In this document: positions 1 to 7,987 of the stretch, one piece after another | Layout: every line of letters begins with the position of its first letter | How positions within the stretch are numbered: the stretch's first letter is position 1 | NCBI GenBank assembly: GCA_021734745.1 | Contig: JAIPIK010000003.1 | Span: 1 to 64,000 of the forward strand | Direction of reading: 5' to 3' | DNA from: Candidatus Altimarinota bacterium | GTDB taxonomy: Bacteria > Patescibacteriota > Minisyncoccia > Phycocordibacterales > UBA5272 | Length of the DNA: 64,000 bases | Made by a program: the position numbers and the translations under genes | Notes under the pieces: generated by a model | Seen by the model: only the letters and a program-made list of their open reading frames with translations | Database searches by the model: none | Told to the model about the DNA's origin: nothing

Positions 1-136
1 CGTTACGAGTATCACCAAGCTGCTTTCCTGGGTTAATAGCTACAATAACGATACCAGCTAAGATTGCAATTGCTGCAACCACCAATAGGATTTCAATAAG
101 TGTAAATCCTTTTTGGCTACGTAGTAGTTTTTTCAT
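1..136 (-). CDS. Type IV major-pilin-like prepilin, N-terminal part (cut by window start)
   Basis: The reverse strand from the ATG at 136 reads [20 protein letters not shown] and then a hydrophobic helix before leaving the window at residue 45. The short basic leader, the G|FTLIE cleavage and methylation site with Glu+5, and the ~20-residue hydrophobic stretch define a class III (type IV pilin/pseudopilin) signal. PilD would cut after the Gly and PilB/PilC would assemble the product. The gene lies downstream of the pilB-pilC-minor pilin operon on the same strand, but 211 bp of non-coding DNA separate them, so it probably has its own promoter, as major pilins often do. The C-terminal globular domain is outside the window, so major versus minor pilin is inference. 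Confidence 0.9.
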   Translation of the reverse strand, partial: MKKLLRSQKGFTLIEILLVVAAIAILAGIVIVAINPGKQLGDTRN

Positions 137-347
137 AAAAATATAGTGAATTTTATTGTATTCAAACAAATTAAACTTGTAATAATTAAGAAACTGAAAC
201 AGAAGCACTTAATAACTCACCTTCAGTTTTGTAAATTTAATATAAATAAAAAAATACAAAACAAAAAAGTAATATTAGTAAGTTATTTTGTTTCAGTAAC
301 TGAGCACAAATAACCTACCTTAATTAGTATATCAAATAAAAAGAGCT
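137..347 (-). promoter_or_regulatory. AT-rich pilin leader with possible promoter
   Basis: No gene is seen in this 211-bp stretch. On the minus strand a TTACAA / 16 nt / TACAAT pair lies about 25 nt upstream of the pilin ATG and resembles a sigma-70 promoter. No clear hairpin terminator follows the preceding minor-pilin gene, so read-through into the pilin is possible. The promoter call is by eye only. Confidence 0.35.
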
Positions 348-785
348 TTAAAAGTCCACAACTTCCTGCCATGAGGATAACTTAATCCTTGGTGTTGAGG
401 ATGCCAATATAACATTTATTTTACTTGTGGCAATACCACTCACCCCTTTTGCCTGTATAAGTGGTTGACTACCCGTACTTGTTATTACATAAGTACAGAA
501 TACGTCTGGGCTCAGGGTGGTAGTCGCTGAACCCGAAATAATACCAGTATCTAAAATTTGCTGAAGAGCTTCCTCTGCACACGTTGATGCAACTGCTCTT
601 GCTTCGCTTTTTTGTTGTAATTGAAAATTTGTCCTAGACGAAGACAGTCCGCTAAGCAATAAAGAAACTGTCACCCCTAGCCCTATAGCACCCAAGATAA
701 TCACTGAAAATAGTGCAATATATCCGCGATTATAGTCCTTTTGAGTTACGGTCATACTATTTGCTTTTTTGAAAATATGTAACAT
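348..785 (-). CDS. PilX-like minor pilin/pilus assembly protein
   Basis: This is a protein of about 145 aa with a short basic N-terminus, the segment NRGYIALFSVIILGAIG, and then a single N-terminal membrane helix running to about residue 50. PilX/PilX_N proteins have this variant prepilin-like start ('GYIAL' instead of 'GFTLIE'). Two Cys (in STCAEEAL and DVFCTYV) could form a disulphide in the globular domain. It is the last gene of the minor-pilin cluster and starts 12 nt after the upstream gene's stop. The ATG at 785 is chosen because the longer frame begins with TTG; an ATG at 755, nearer the hydrophobic segment, is also possible. The likely role is in the minor-pilin tip complex that primes pilus assembly. 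Confidence 0.7.
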   Translation of the reverse strand: MLHIFKKANSMTVTQKDYNRGYIALFSVIILGAIGLGVTVSLLLSGLSSSRTNFQLQQKSEARAVASTCAEEALQQILDTGIISGSATTTLSPDVFCTYVITSTGSQPLIQAKGVSGIATSKINVILASSTPRIKLSSWQEVVDF

Positions 786-796
786 GTGTTGCAAAA

Positions 797-1318
797 TTAA
801 TGAAATGACACATTACCATTAAAAACTTTACTGTAACTATAGTCACTACTACTGCTTGTAGTAACGTATGTGAGGACAAAACTTATGCCCACACTACCTC
901 CGTCAGTAGTTGATGCAACTACTGTTGTATTAGTAAACAACAACGAAGACGCCTTAACTTTAGAATTTGTAATTGTTGTATAGGTACTGGTCCCCTCTTT
1001 TATGCGAATTGTTCCTGATGCTATATCAAAAATAGTAGGATCAAGTATTGCATTATTCATTTTTATCGATAATGTAGAGGATGAACTAGGTGCTAACGGA
1101 GCGTTGATGCTTTTTGCATCTCGTATTGTTTGTGTTATTAATTGCATTACCTGTATTCCACTTTGATTAACCTCGGCTATAGTTTGATTTTTTATTCGCG
1201 CACCAATAAGAAGTGAAAACATGGAAGTTAATGCAAGCAAAAGAATAGAGCAAATTGAAACATACAGCATCATTTCAATTAGTGTAAAACCTTTTAGTGT
1301 TCCGTTCTTGTCTTTCAT
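797..1318 (-). CDS. Minor pseudopilin (PilW/GspJ-like)
   Basis: The protein begins MKDKNGTLKGFTLIEMMLYV. That is a classical prepilin leader with cleavage before FTLIE and Glu+5, followed by a ~22-residue hydrophobic helix. A phase of helical residues (IQVMQLITQTIRDAK) and a beta-rich Ser/Thr domain follow, the usual GspJ/PilW arrangement. The open frame extends upstream to 1357, but that would put ~20 extra residues before the leader, so the ATG at 1318 is preferred; it lies 5 nt from the upstream stop at 1323. It is the fourth minor-pilin-type gene counted back from the pilin end and is presumably processed by PilD. Which subtype it belongs to is inferred from gene order only. Confidence 0.75.
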   Translation of the reverse strand: MKDKNGTLKGFTLIEMMLYVSICSILLLALTSMFSLLIGARIKNQTIAEVNQSGIQVMQLITQTIRDAKSINAPLAPSSSSTLSIKMNNAILDPTIFDIASGTIRIKEGTSTYTTITNSKVKASSLLFTNTTVVASTTDGGSVGISFVLTYVTTSSSSDYSYSKVFNGNVSFH

Positions 1319-1322
1319 ATTA

Positions 1323-2747
1323 TTAAGGTGCAATAACATAAAAGTTATTTGTTGCATTACGGTTTACTGCATAAACTAAATTTGTTGAAGTTGCATAGGT
1401 AATACCATATAATGGACTACTACCTAAAATATCGAGTGAGGTTCCATAAATAACTGGCTTGGTGCTACTTGATACGTCGTATACTTTAAATTCTTTGTTA
1501 ATATCTGCGGTCGCCACAAAAACAAATCTTCCTTTATTCCCTAAAAAGTTTGCAATGTCGTTAAATGCATCAGCAACAGAAGTAACACTCTTTAATACTG
1601 GTGCTGTTAAACTAGAAATATCAACTACATAAAGATCTTTACCTTGTCCAACATATGCATAATTCCCATTTACTGAAACAGAAGAAACTCCAGGTTGAGC
1701 AAATTGTGATATATCTGCAGAACCTTTTAAGTATGGTGCGCTTGAATTACTTATATCAATAATTTGAAATTCTTTCTGGTTAGAACCAGTTGATACATAA
1801 GCATGTGTTCCTGAAGCAACAAGTCCGTACCCATCAGCTCCTAAACTCAAAGTACCTAACAATGACGGACTGTTTGGGTTGGAGACATTTATTATCATAA
1901 ACTGGTCTTGTGCACTGTTTTTTCTCGTCATATACACATTTGTCCCCAAAACAAAAACACCAATACCTTTACTATTACCTGGGGCATTATAATCACCAGC
2001 AATAGTTGGTGATGTTTTATTTGTAACATCAATTATTTGTAATTCTTTAGTATTACTGTCTGACGTAACATACACATAATTTCCAGATACAGCAATATTA
2101 TTAAGTGTCCCAGTTAATGTAGTAGAACTAACAACAGTTGGTGAAGATGAGGAGGTAATGTCAACTATGTATAAAGTTGGAACTGCATAACTAATGACAT
2201 AGGCATAATTTCCTTGTACCTGTATCTTATCCCCTCCGTTTGTAAGCGTTGTTGATGATACAAGGCCTGGAGTGTACCAAAATTTAAGATTAAGCCAATT
2301 AGTAAAGATTCTACTTGATGATATTATTCCATCTCTATGTTCATTTTGCTTCCAGGTAACGGTTGTTGTAGCACTAGCTCGATCTTTATCAATTGTTTTT
2401 ATCTCAACTTTTCTAGTGTAAATACCAGAAATATCTGTTGTACTAGAAAATGACCATTTATTATTTGAAAAGAGGAGACCATATTGACCGGTAACAAGGT
2501 TGTCAAAATCTTCATTACGAATGTTACGAACTGCCTCCATTCCACTTTCGACCAACATAACAGCATTCATTCTCTTACCAGATTCTGCTGTTGCCTCTTC
2601 ACCATAAAGATAAGCCCCTGCAAATGCGGTTAGAAAAATAACAAAAAGAGAGCTTGCCAAAATTACCTCAACAAGTAAAAACCCTCTGCATAAATTGCTA
2701 GTAGTCAACAATTCCTTTTTTATTAATTGTAATAGTTCTTGTTTCAT
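1323..2747 (-). CDS. Prepilin-like protein fused to an LVIVD-type beta-propeller
   Basis: This 474-aa protein begins with a prepilin-like signal (RGFLLVEVILASSLFVIFL, with Glu at +5) and a PilV/GspI-type stalk (ESGMEAVRNIRNEDF). From about residue 165 it becomes a string of ~42-residue repeats with the signature 'GNYAYV....LYIVDIT..S.P', seen about six times (VSGNYVYVT, ASGTHAYVST, VNGNYAYVGQ and others). These match the LVIVD repeat family, which folds as a beta-propeller and occurs in surface proteins. The start overlaps the end of the upstream pseudopilin gene by 50 nt, so translational coupling is likely. A minor pilin that carries a propeller would place a binding domain at the pilus tip or surface; that role is inference. 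Confidence 0.8.
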   Translation of the reverse strand: MKQELLQLIKKELLTTSNLCRGFLLVEVILASSLFVIFLTAFAGAYLYGEEATAESGKRMNAVMLVESGMEAVRNIRNEDFDNLVTGQYGLLFSNNKWSFSSTTDISGIYTRKVEIKTIDKDRASATTTVTWKQNEHRDGIISSSRIFTNWLNLKFWYTPGLVSSTTLTNGGDKIQVQGNYAYVISYAVPTLYIVDITSSSSPTVVSSTTLTGTLNNIAVSGNYVYVTSDSNTKELQIIDVTNKTSPTIAGDYNAPGNSKGIGVFVLGTNVYMTRKNSAQDQFMIINVSNPNSPSLLGTLSLGADGYGLVASGTHAYVSTGSNQKEFQIIDISNSSAPYLKGSADISQFAQPGVSSVSVNGNYAYVGQGKDLYVVDISSLTAPVLKSVTSVADAFNDIANFLGNKGRFVFVATADINKEFKVYDVSSSTKPVIYGTSLDILGSSPLYGITYATSTNLVYAVNRNATNNFYVIAP

Positions 2748-3144
2748 TTTTTACAGATGTTAATATTGTTGTGCCTGTAGCATTTGGCAGTCCGTACATT
2801 TTTGAAAATGTAATATCTTTTAGTCCTGTTATTGAAATACTCGATGAAATTGCCTCCACTTCATCATATGACACGTCACGACTAGCATAACTACCACCTT
2901 TATAAATAAGTATACTCCCTGTTGCTACATATACCCCCCATGTAGTATCCCCACTCGATGTCTGAGAAAGAACTTGAGCTCTACGAAAACTACCAACTGT
3001 TGCATTTGTTGCATTATCTAAATCATTAGTCGAAAGTAAAAGATTATATGATGGTAGTGATATCCCAAGTATAATTGCAATACATGCAACAGATAGCAAC
3101 ATTTCAATTAGTGTAAACCCTTGCACTCTGTGTGACAGTTTCAT
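2698..3144 (-). CDS. Minor pseudopilin (FimT/GspH-like)
   Basis: The 148-aa protein starts MKLSHRVQGFTLIEMLLSVA, a canonical class III signal with Glu+5. A single hydrophobic helix follows, then a segment typical of GspH/FimT (SFRRAQVLSQTSSGDTTWGV), in which an R-x-A helix is followed by a beta domain with 'WGVYV' and ends in TRTITINKKG. Gene length fits FimT/GspH (150-170 aa). It lies 5 nt downstream of pilC and overlaps the propeller-pilin gene by 50 nt, so it is transcribed as part of the pilB-pilC operon. It would be a low-abundance pilus subunit in the inner membrane before assembly. Confidence 0.8.
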   Translation of the reverse strand: MKLSHRVQGFTLIEMLLSVACIAIILGISLPSYNLLLSTNDLDNATNATVGSFRRAQVLSQTSSGDTTWGVYVATGSILIYKGGSYASRDVSYDEVEAISSSISITGLKDITFSKMYGLPNATGTTILTSVKNETRTITINKKGIVDY

Positions 3145-3149
3145 ACTTT

Positions 3150-4469
3150 TTATATTGTGTTGATACCACCAACTAGACTATAAATAGGTAGAATAACTGC
3201 AAAGGCTACAGCAACAACACCCAGCCACACAATCACAAGAAGGATTGGCTCCATAATAATAGTAAGATTCTTTGTTGTAGTATCTGATTTTTCTTCGAGA
3301 ACTTGGCCTATTTTAAGTAATGTCTTATTAAGATTACCTGATTGCTCACCAGAAAAAACAAGTTGTTGCATTGGTTGAGGGATAAGTTTATCGATCTTAG
3401 AATATGAAACGAAACTTTTTTGAAATGAATTTCCCATATCGATAGATTCATTCAGATGCGTGTAAAACTTTTTATATCTAATAGAATCAGATGCTCCTGT
3501 AAGAGAATCAATTGCTTTAGTTATCGGGAGACCTGCGTCCAAAAGTGTTCCAAGTAAATACCCAAATCTAGCAACTTCTACTTCCATCATAAGTGTATTT
3601 ATTCCTGGTATGGCGTACAGGAAAGATTCCCCCATCCATTTAGTTTTTTCGTATATAAAAATAAAATAAATAGCAGTCCCAGCAATAAATATTCCAAGCG
3701 GTACAACCCAGATACCATTTTCTTGAAGGAAGAGGCCGAAGCCGATGAGTATTTTTGTAATAAGTGGTAAATCTAGTTTTAAATCAGCAAAAATCTTCGC
3801 AAGTTTTGGAAGAATAAACCATGATATTCCAAGTCCTATAACCAAAACAAGAACCATAACAAACGCTGGATACATAAGGGCCGATTTCACTTTTGATTTC
3901 AAATTCCTATCTTTCTCTTGCTGTTCAGCGACTACTTTTAGATTCTCAGCAAACTTTCCTGATTCCTCTCCAATGCGCATAAGAGATACAGTGTATCCCT
4001 TAAAAAGATTAGTTCTGTCGAATGACTTCCAGAGTGGTGAACCAGCATCTAGCTCAACAGAAATACCTTCAAGGATTTTTTTCATCTGAGGATTTTTAGT
4101 ATCGCGTGTGATTGCTGTTAAAGCTCCCATTATTGGCATACCTGAAAGCACGAGCATACTAAGATTCTCTATGAAATGATCACGCTCTTTAGTCAGTCCA
4201 AAAGTTTCAAAATATCCTAACCTCTTTTCATTTAATTTAAGAACTTTTGGTGTCGCTTTTGCAGGTGCTGATGGTACATCAGACTCGAGCCCTTTTGTTA
4301 TTTTTGCAGAAGTACTTGTTTCCTCATTTTTTACATCTTTAGTATCTTTATCTTTTAATGAAGGGGTGGCTTCCTCTTTTGTATTCTTTTCACTCAGTAC
4401 AACTTTCTTCTTTACAGGTATCTCAGATTTTTTATCGGTAAGTTTTGTATTAACTTTTTTTGCTGCCAT
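3150..4469 (-). CDS. pilC: Type IV pilus inner-membrane platform protein PilC/GspF
   Basis: This 439-aa polytopic protein contains two copies of the T2SSF domain. The first includes 'LSMLVLSGMPIMGALTAI' and a Gly-rich 'RIGEESGKFAENLKVVAEQQE'; the second has 'FGYLLGTLLDAGLPITKAID' and 'FSGEQSGNLNKTLLKIGQVLEEK'. Three membrane segments are visible, near residues 200-220, 240-275 and 405-430. The family normally has ~400 aa. Here the first ~75 residues are a Lys/Glu/Ser/Thr-rich low-complexity tail that precedes the usual start (KRLGYFETFGLTKERD...). PilC couples the PilB motor to pilin extrusion. It sits 1 nt downstream of pilB and 5 nt upstream of the FimT-like gene, in one operon. Confidence 0.93.
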   Translation of the reverse strand: MAAKKVNTKLTDKKSEIPVKKKVVLSEKNTKEEATPSLKDKDTKDVKNEETSTSAKITKGLESDVPSAPAKATPKVLKLNEKRLGYFETFGLTKERDHFIENLSMLVLSGMPIMGALTAITRDTKNPQMKKILEGISVELDAGSPLWKSFDRTNLFKGYTVSLMRIGEESGKFAENLKVVAEQQEKDRNLKSKVKSALMYPAFVMVLVLVIGLGISWFILPKLAKIFADLKLDLPLITKILIGFGLFLQENGIWVVPLGIFIAGTAIYFIFIYEKTKWMGESFLYAIPGINTLMMEVEVARFGYLLGTLLDAGLPITKAIDSLTGASDSIRYKKFYTHLNESIDMGNSFQKSFVSYSKIDKLIPQPMQQLVFSGEQSGNLNKTLLKIGQVLEEKSDTTTKNLTIIMEPILLVIVWLGVVAVAFAVILPIYSLVGGINTI

Positions 4470-4470
4470 A

Positions 4471-6201
4471 TTATTTTTTATTTTTCTTTACAGCCTTACT
4501 TACACTCTTAGAAGTGGTCACCTTATCTTTTACATCATCCTCTCTTAAAATAAGATCTGGTGGCGGAGCAATACGAACAAGTTCTTCAATTGTGGTAAGA
4601 CCACTCTTAACCTTTTCAATACCATCCTCAAACACAGACTTCGCTCCTTCTTTTCGAGCTTGTATCCATATTTCTTGAGCAGATGGGCGCTTCACAAGAA
4701 GTTCCTGGAGTGTTGGAGTGACTCTAATTACTTCATAAATAGATGTTCTTCCTTTATATCCAGTAAAACCACATGCTTCACATTTCTTTCCTTCGTAAAG
4801 AGTAATATCTTTCCCGGGTAAATATTTAGCAACACCTTTTAATTGAGGGGTGTCGAAGTCAGATGGATTCTTTACCACACTATGTTTACAATGGTCACAT
4901 ATTTTTCGTACAAGTCGCTGTGCAATAATAATATTCATCGTCGAGGAAAGAAGGAACGGCTCAATACCCATATCTAAAAGTCGTGGCACTGCAGTTGCTG
5001 CATCATTGGCGTGAAATGTGGAAAGCAGAAGGTGCCCAGTAAGAGCAGCGTTCACGGAAATTTCTGCGGTTTCTAGATCTCGAATTTCTCCCACAAGAAT
5101 AATATCTGGATCCTGACGTACAACAGAACGAAGGCCACGCACAAAAGTAAGTCCAGTTGCAAGATTAACTTGTATTTGGTTAAGACCTTGAACTTTATAT
5201 TCTACAGGGTCTTCAATTGTTGTAATGTTAGTATCAGGAGTATTCAACATTTTTAAAAGAGAATACAATGTTGTTGTTTTACCAGAACCTGTTGGACCAA
5301 CCACAAGAATCATTCCGAATGGCTTTTCTGATGCTTCACGAAGAAGATCTTGATTTTGTTGAGTAAGACCAAGATCATTAAATGTAAGACCTTGAACATA
5401 TGAACCAAGAACACGGAGCACAACTTTTTCTCCTTCTACAATAGGGATAATTGAAGTTCTCATATCAACTGCAATACCTTTATGTTCATAGTGAAGAGAT
5501 CCGTCTTGTGCAGCATAATGCTCATCAATTCGAAGGGCACTTTTTACTTTTATTCTGTTTAAAACATTTTCATAGTATTCTTTTGGAAGTCGCCCTGCTT
5601 CATGAAGTACTCCGTCAACACGAAAACGTATAAGCACAGTAACAGCCTGTGGCTCAAAGTGAATATCAGACGCCTTATAAGTAATAGCGTCATCAAATAT
5701 TTCCTCGAGAATCTCAGGTGCTACGCGTTCACTTTCTTCAATAATTTTTGAAAAGCGCGTATCGAGTGGCTTTTCATAATGAATGAACATACTCTCTATA
5801 TCTTCAGCAAGAGAATATGTTATTTTTATTTTTTTGCCAGGGAAAATCTTTTCTATTTCACCTTCCAATCCAGCAGTTGTTGGATTATCTGTGGTCACTG
5901 TTAATTCTTTTTCGTCCTCAGTAAAAAGAACTACGCGTAACTTTTTTGCAGCCTCTTCTGGAATTTTACGAACTTGATCAGGAGTTATTGCAGCTGAGTT
6001 AAGGTCAGAATATGGAACTTTATATGATTCTGCTATAGCTTGTCCAACAATATCATTGTTAACTACACCGTTACGTAAGAGAGCGTCAATAAAAGTAACC
6101 CCTCCCGCCTTAACAAGAGCTTCAGCGTTCTTTATGTCCTCATCGCTAATATAACTTCCAGCAACAAGAACCTCCTTAATATTTTCAATCTCAATCTTCA
6201 T
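4471..6201 (-). CDS. pilB: Type IV pilus assembly ATPase PilB/GspE
   Basis: This 576-aa cytoplasmic hexameric motor has an N-terminal GspE/PilB (MSHN) domain to about residue 140. The catalytic core then has Walker A GPTGSGKT near 302, an Asp box TIEDPVEY near 328, Walker B ILVGEIRD near 369 and a His box TGHLLLSTFHAND near 389. Two CxxC pairs (CDHC near 435, CEAC near 474) form the zinc knuckle typical of extension ATPases, which separates it from the retraction ATPase PilT. A Lys-rich C-terminal tail of ~25 aa is extra. It is the first gene of the pilus operon, with an extended -10 box (TGATATACT) ending 12 nt before its ATG. No pilT or pilD is in the window. Confidence 0.95.
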   Translation of the reverse strand: MKIEIENIKEVLVAGSYISDEDIKNAEALVKAGGVTFIDALLRNGVVNNDIVGQAIAESYKVPYSDLNSAAITPDQVRKIPEEAAKKLRVVLFTEDEKELTVTTDNPTTAGLEGEIEKIFPGKKIKITYSLAEDIESMFIHYEKPLDTRFSKIIEESERVAPEILEEIFDDAITYKASDIHFEPQAVTVLIRFRVDGVLHEAGRLPKEYYENVLNRIKVKSALRIDEHYAAQDGSLHYEHKGIAVDMRTSIIPIVEGEKVVLRVLGSYVQGLTFNDLGLTQQNQDLLREASEKPFGMILVVGPTGSGKTTTLYSLLKMLNTPDTNITTIEDPVEYKVQGLNQIQVNLATGLTFVRGLRSVVRQDPDIILVGEIRDLETAEISVNAALTGHLLLSTFHANDAATAVPRLLDMGIEPFLLSSTMNIIIAQRLVRKICDHCKHSVVKNPSDFDTPQLKGVAKYLPGKDITLYEGKKCEACGFTGYKGRTSIYEVIRVTPTLQELLVKRPSAQEIWIQARKEGAKSVFEDGIEKVKSGLTTIEELVRIAPPPDLILREDDVKDKVTTSKSVSKAVKKNKK

Positions 6202-6213
6202 GTATATACATAA

Positions 6214-6222
6214 AGTATATCA
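6214..6222 (-). promoter_or_regulatory. Extended -10 promoter of the pilus operon
   Basis: TGATATACT is read on the minus strand: an extended -10 (TGn plus TATACT). It ends 12 nt before the pilB ATG, so the predicted transcript begins about at, or a few nt before, the start codon. No -35 match is obvious. Confidence 0.6.
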
Positions 6223-6269
6223 CTCTAAACTAGGTATCTTGTCTACTTATTCACCTTTTATTTTTAAAA

Positions 6270-6644
6270 TTATGAAATCTTCTTCTTCACTCCTTCTACT
6301 ATTTCTGAAAGAGTACTATTTGATTTAACGAAAAAATCCACCGCACCTAAATCAAAAGCCCTCTTCTTATCTTCCTCTTGATTTAGATTAGTCATAACTA
6401 TAACTGGAACTTTTAATTTTTTTGTTTGTATTGCTTCCAGAAGACTAAAACCGTCCACGCCTGGCATAATTAAATCAGATAAAACTAAATCAAACTTTTC
6501 TTTTTCTAAAATAGAAATTCCCATTTCTCCATTATCTGTAGTAACTACTTCGAATCCTTCATGTGTAAGTTTAAGCTCAAGAGCATGTGCTAATGGCTTT
6601 TCATCTTCTAATATTAAAATTTTCTTTTTTGTCGCTTCTTTCAT
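6270..6644 (-). CDS. Single-domain response regulator (CheY-like receiver)
   Basis: The protein is ~124 aa and consists of one REC domain. The acidic pair is in 'ILILEDEKPLA', the phospho-acceptor Asp is in 'DLVLSDLIMPG', the Thr/Ser switch in 'VIVMTN' and the conserved Lys in 'DFFVKS'. There is no output domain, so it would act by protein contact as CheY or PilG/PilH do. It lies just upstream of, and on the same strand as, the pilus operon, which makes control of pilus activity an attractive but unproven role. The ATG at 6644 is preferred over a GTG at 6662. No histidine kinase is in the window. Confidence 0.9.
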   Translation of the reverse strand: MKEATKKKILILEDEKPLAHALELKLTHEGFEVVTTDNGEMGISILEKEKFDLVLSDLIMPGVDGFSLLEAIQTKKLKVPVIVMTNLNQEEDKKRAFDLGAVDFFVKSNSTLSEIVEGVKKKIS

Positions 6645-6744
6645 TACAAATATTGAAGACACTATGTCTATTCTCTACAGTGTACAATACTTCACAGTAA
6701 AAGACCACATGAACATATCAAATAACCCTTTATTAATAAGACAA

Positions 6745-7185
6745 TTAGCTATATCCTAAAAGGAAGACTGTGGCTGACATAATACTAATTACACAAATAT
6801 AATATCCAGAATTTACTAGGAATTTTATTTGATGTTTACGACTGTAGTGAACTCCTTCTGTTGTATAAACCATATTAATGAAGTTAGTTGTTACCATAAA
6901 CCCTAAAGTAAGCAACCCTCCCAGAACTAGTGCAACTTTAAGTGATGAAACTTGCAGTAACTCTAGCATAAGTGCAACAACTGATGCCATTGCACCGTGG
7001 GCCAAAAAAGAATAGACGTTAATTTGTATCATGTACATTTTAGACCTTTTAGGCAACTCACTTTTCTCAATTCCTTCCCCCATTAACCAGGCTCTCATGA
7101 AAAGAGCCGGTGAATACCACAATGCTCCAAAACCAAAACCAAGTATGGTCGCTATCAAAATAGTCGTTGGTGTAAAAAACTGCAT
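6745..7185 (-). CDS. DUF1761-family membrane protein
   Basis: The 146-aa protein has four hydrophobic segments (about 5-25, 58-80, 84-105 and 125-144). The family-typical pieces are 'GFGFGALWYSPALFMRAWL' near the N-terminus and 'NFINMVYTTEG' in the third loop, as in DUF1761. The function of the family is not established. The gene is monocistronic and divergent from the VTT-domain gene. Its promoter is a TGATATACT box that ends 8 nt before the ATG, so the mRNA is probably leaderless. Confidence 0.8.
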   Translation of the reverse strand: MQFFTPTTILIATILGFGFGALWYSPALFMRAWLMGEGIEKSELPKRSKMYMIQINVYSFLAHGAMASVVALMLELLQVSSLKVALVLGGLLTLGFMVTTNFINMVYTTEGVHYSRKHQIKFLVNSGYYICVISIMSATVFLLGYS

Positions 7186-7193
7186 ATAAATAA

Positions 7194-7202
7194 AGTATAT
7201 CA
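7194..7202 (-). promoter_or_regulatory. Extended -10 promoter of DUF1761 gene
   Basis: The minus-strand 9-mer TGATATACT ends 8 nt from the ATG at 7185. It is one half of a divergent pair with the identical box at 7270-7278, which drives the opposite gene. Confidence 0.6.
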
Positions 7203-7269
7203 GAATATAATACTAGCCAAAAATTGAATCTATCGTAAACCTATCACTTGTATTACGACATGAATAATC

Positions 7270-7278
7270 TGATATACT
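7270..7278 (+). promoter_or_regulatory. Extended -10 promoter of VTT-domain gene
   Basis: The plus-strand TGATATACT ends 7 nt before the GTG at 7286. The spacing predicts a transcript beginning within a nucleotide or two of the start codon. Confidence 0.6.
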
Positions 7279-7285
7279 TTAATTT

Positions 7286-7930
7286 GTGAATACAACTAAG
7301 AAAAAAATAGTAGGCGCACTTTTAGGTTTCATTGCCATATCTATTGTTTTTATATTAATGTCTTTTCTTTCACATACTTTTGAGAATGAGATCAGGCAAA
7401 TTATTGGACATGATACATATTATAGTAGAATAATATATGTTTTGATTACAATATTTGCAATTGTTTTAGCCCCTGTATCAACACTGCCTCTTATTCCTAT
7501 TGTTTCAAATGTGTGGGGATGGTTAGTGACTGCTATATTATCGATAACTGGGTGGGTGATTGGTGCTCAAATTGCCTTTTTACTTGCTAGAAAACTTGGG
7601 AAACCATTTATTGAAAAATTTTTTTCATTAGAAAAAATACACTCGCTGGAGGGTTACTTTACTCATAAGCATTTATTCTGGACAGTTGTTTTTCTTAGAA
7701 TACTATTACCGGTCGATCTACTGTCGTATGCACTTGGTCTTTTTTCAAAAATGAAAAGTAGTGCTTTCTTTTTTGCTACAATAATAGGTGTAGCCCCATT
7801 TGCTTTTATATTTTCTTATGTAGGTAATATGTCTATTAGACTACAAATCCTAACTTTAATAGAGACTTTAGGGGCGGTTGGTCTTATTTGTGTGATTTAT
7901 ATAATAGTAAAAAAAAGGAAATTACTTTAA
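7286..7930 (+). CDS. VTT/SNARE-associated (TVP38/DedA-like) membrane protein
   Basis: This 214-aa integral membrane protein has about five hydrophobic segments. The core 'PLIPIVSNVWGWLVTAILSI' and 'GWVIGAQIAFLLARKLGKPF', followed by 'FLRILLPVDLLSYALGLF', reproduces the VTT-domain pattern (re-entrant P-x-x-P..G, then a 'G..AFxxAR..G' helix, then an 'R..P..P.D..SYxxGL' motif). DedA/TVP38 relatives act in lipid scrambling, undecaprenyl-phosphate recycling and membrane homeostasis. Given the large glycan locus here, lipid-carrier recycling is a reasonable but unproven role. The start is GTG, chosen because an extended -10 box ends 7 nt upstream. Confidence 0.85.
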   Translation: MNTTKKKIVGALLGFIAISIVFILMSFLSHTFENEIRQIIGHDTYYSRIIYVLITIFAIVLAPVSTLPLIPIVSNVWGWLVTAILSITGWVIGAQIAFLLARKLGKPFIEKFFSLEKIHSLEGYFTHKHLFWTVVFLRILLPVDLLSYALGLFSKMKSSAFFFATIIGVAPFAFIFSYVGNMSIRLQILTLIETLGAVGLICVIYIIVKKRKLL

Positions 7931-7987
7931 ATTAATTAGAAAGCTATTAGTTTTGGTTATTTACTTTGAAATAATCTACTAATCCTT

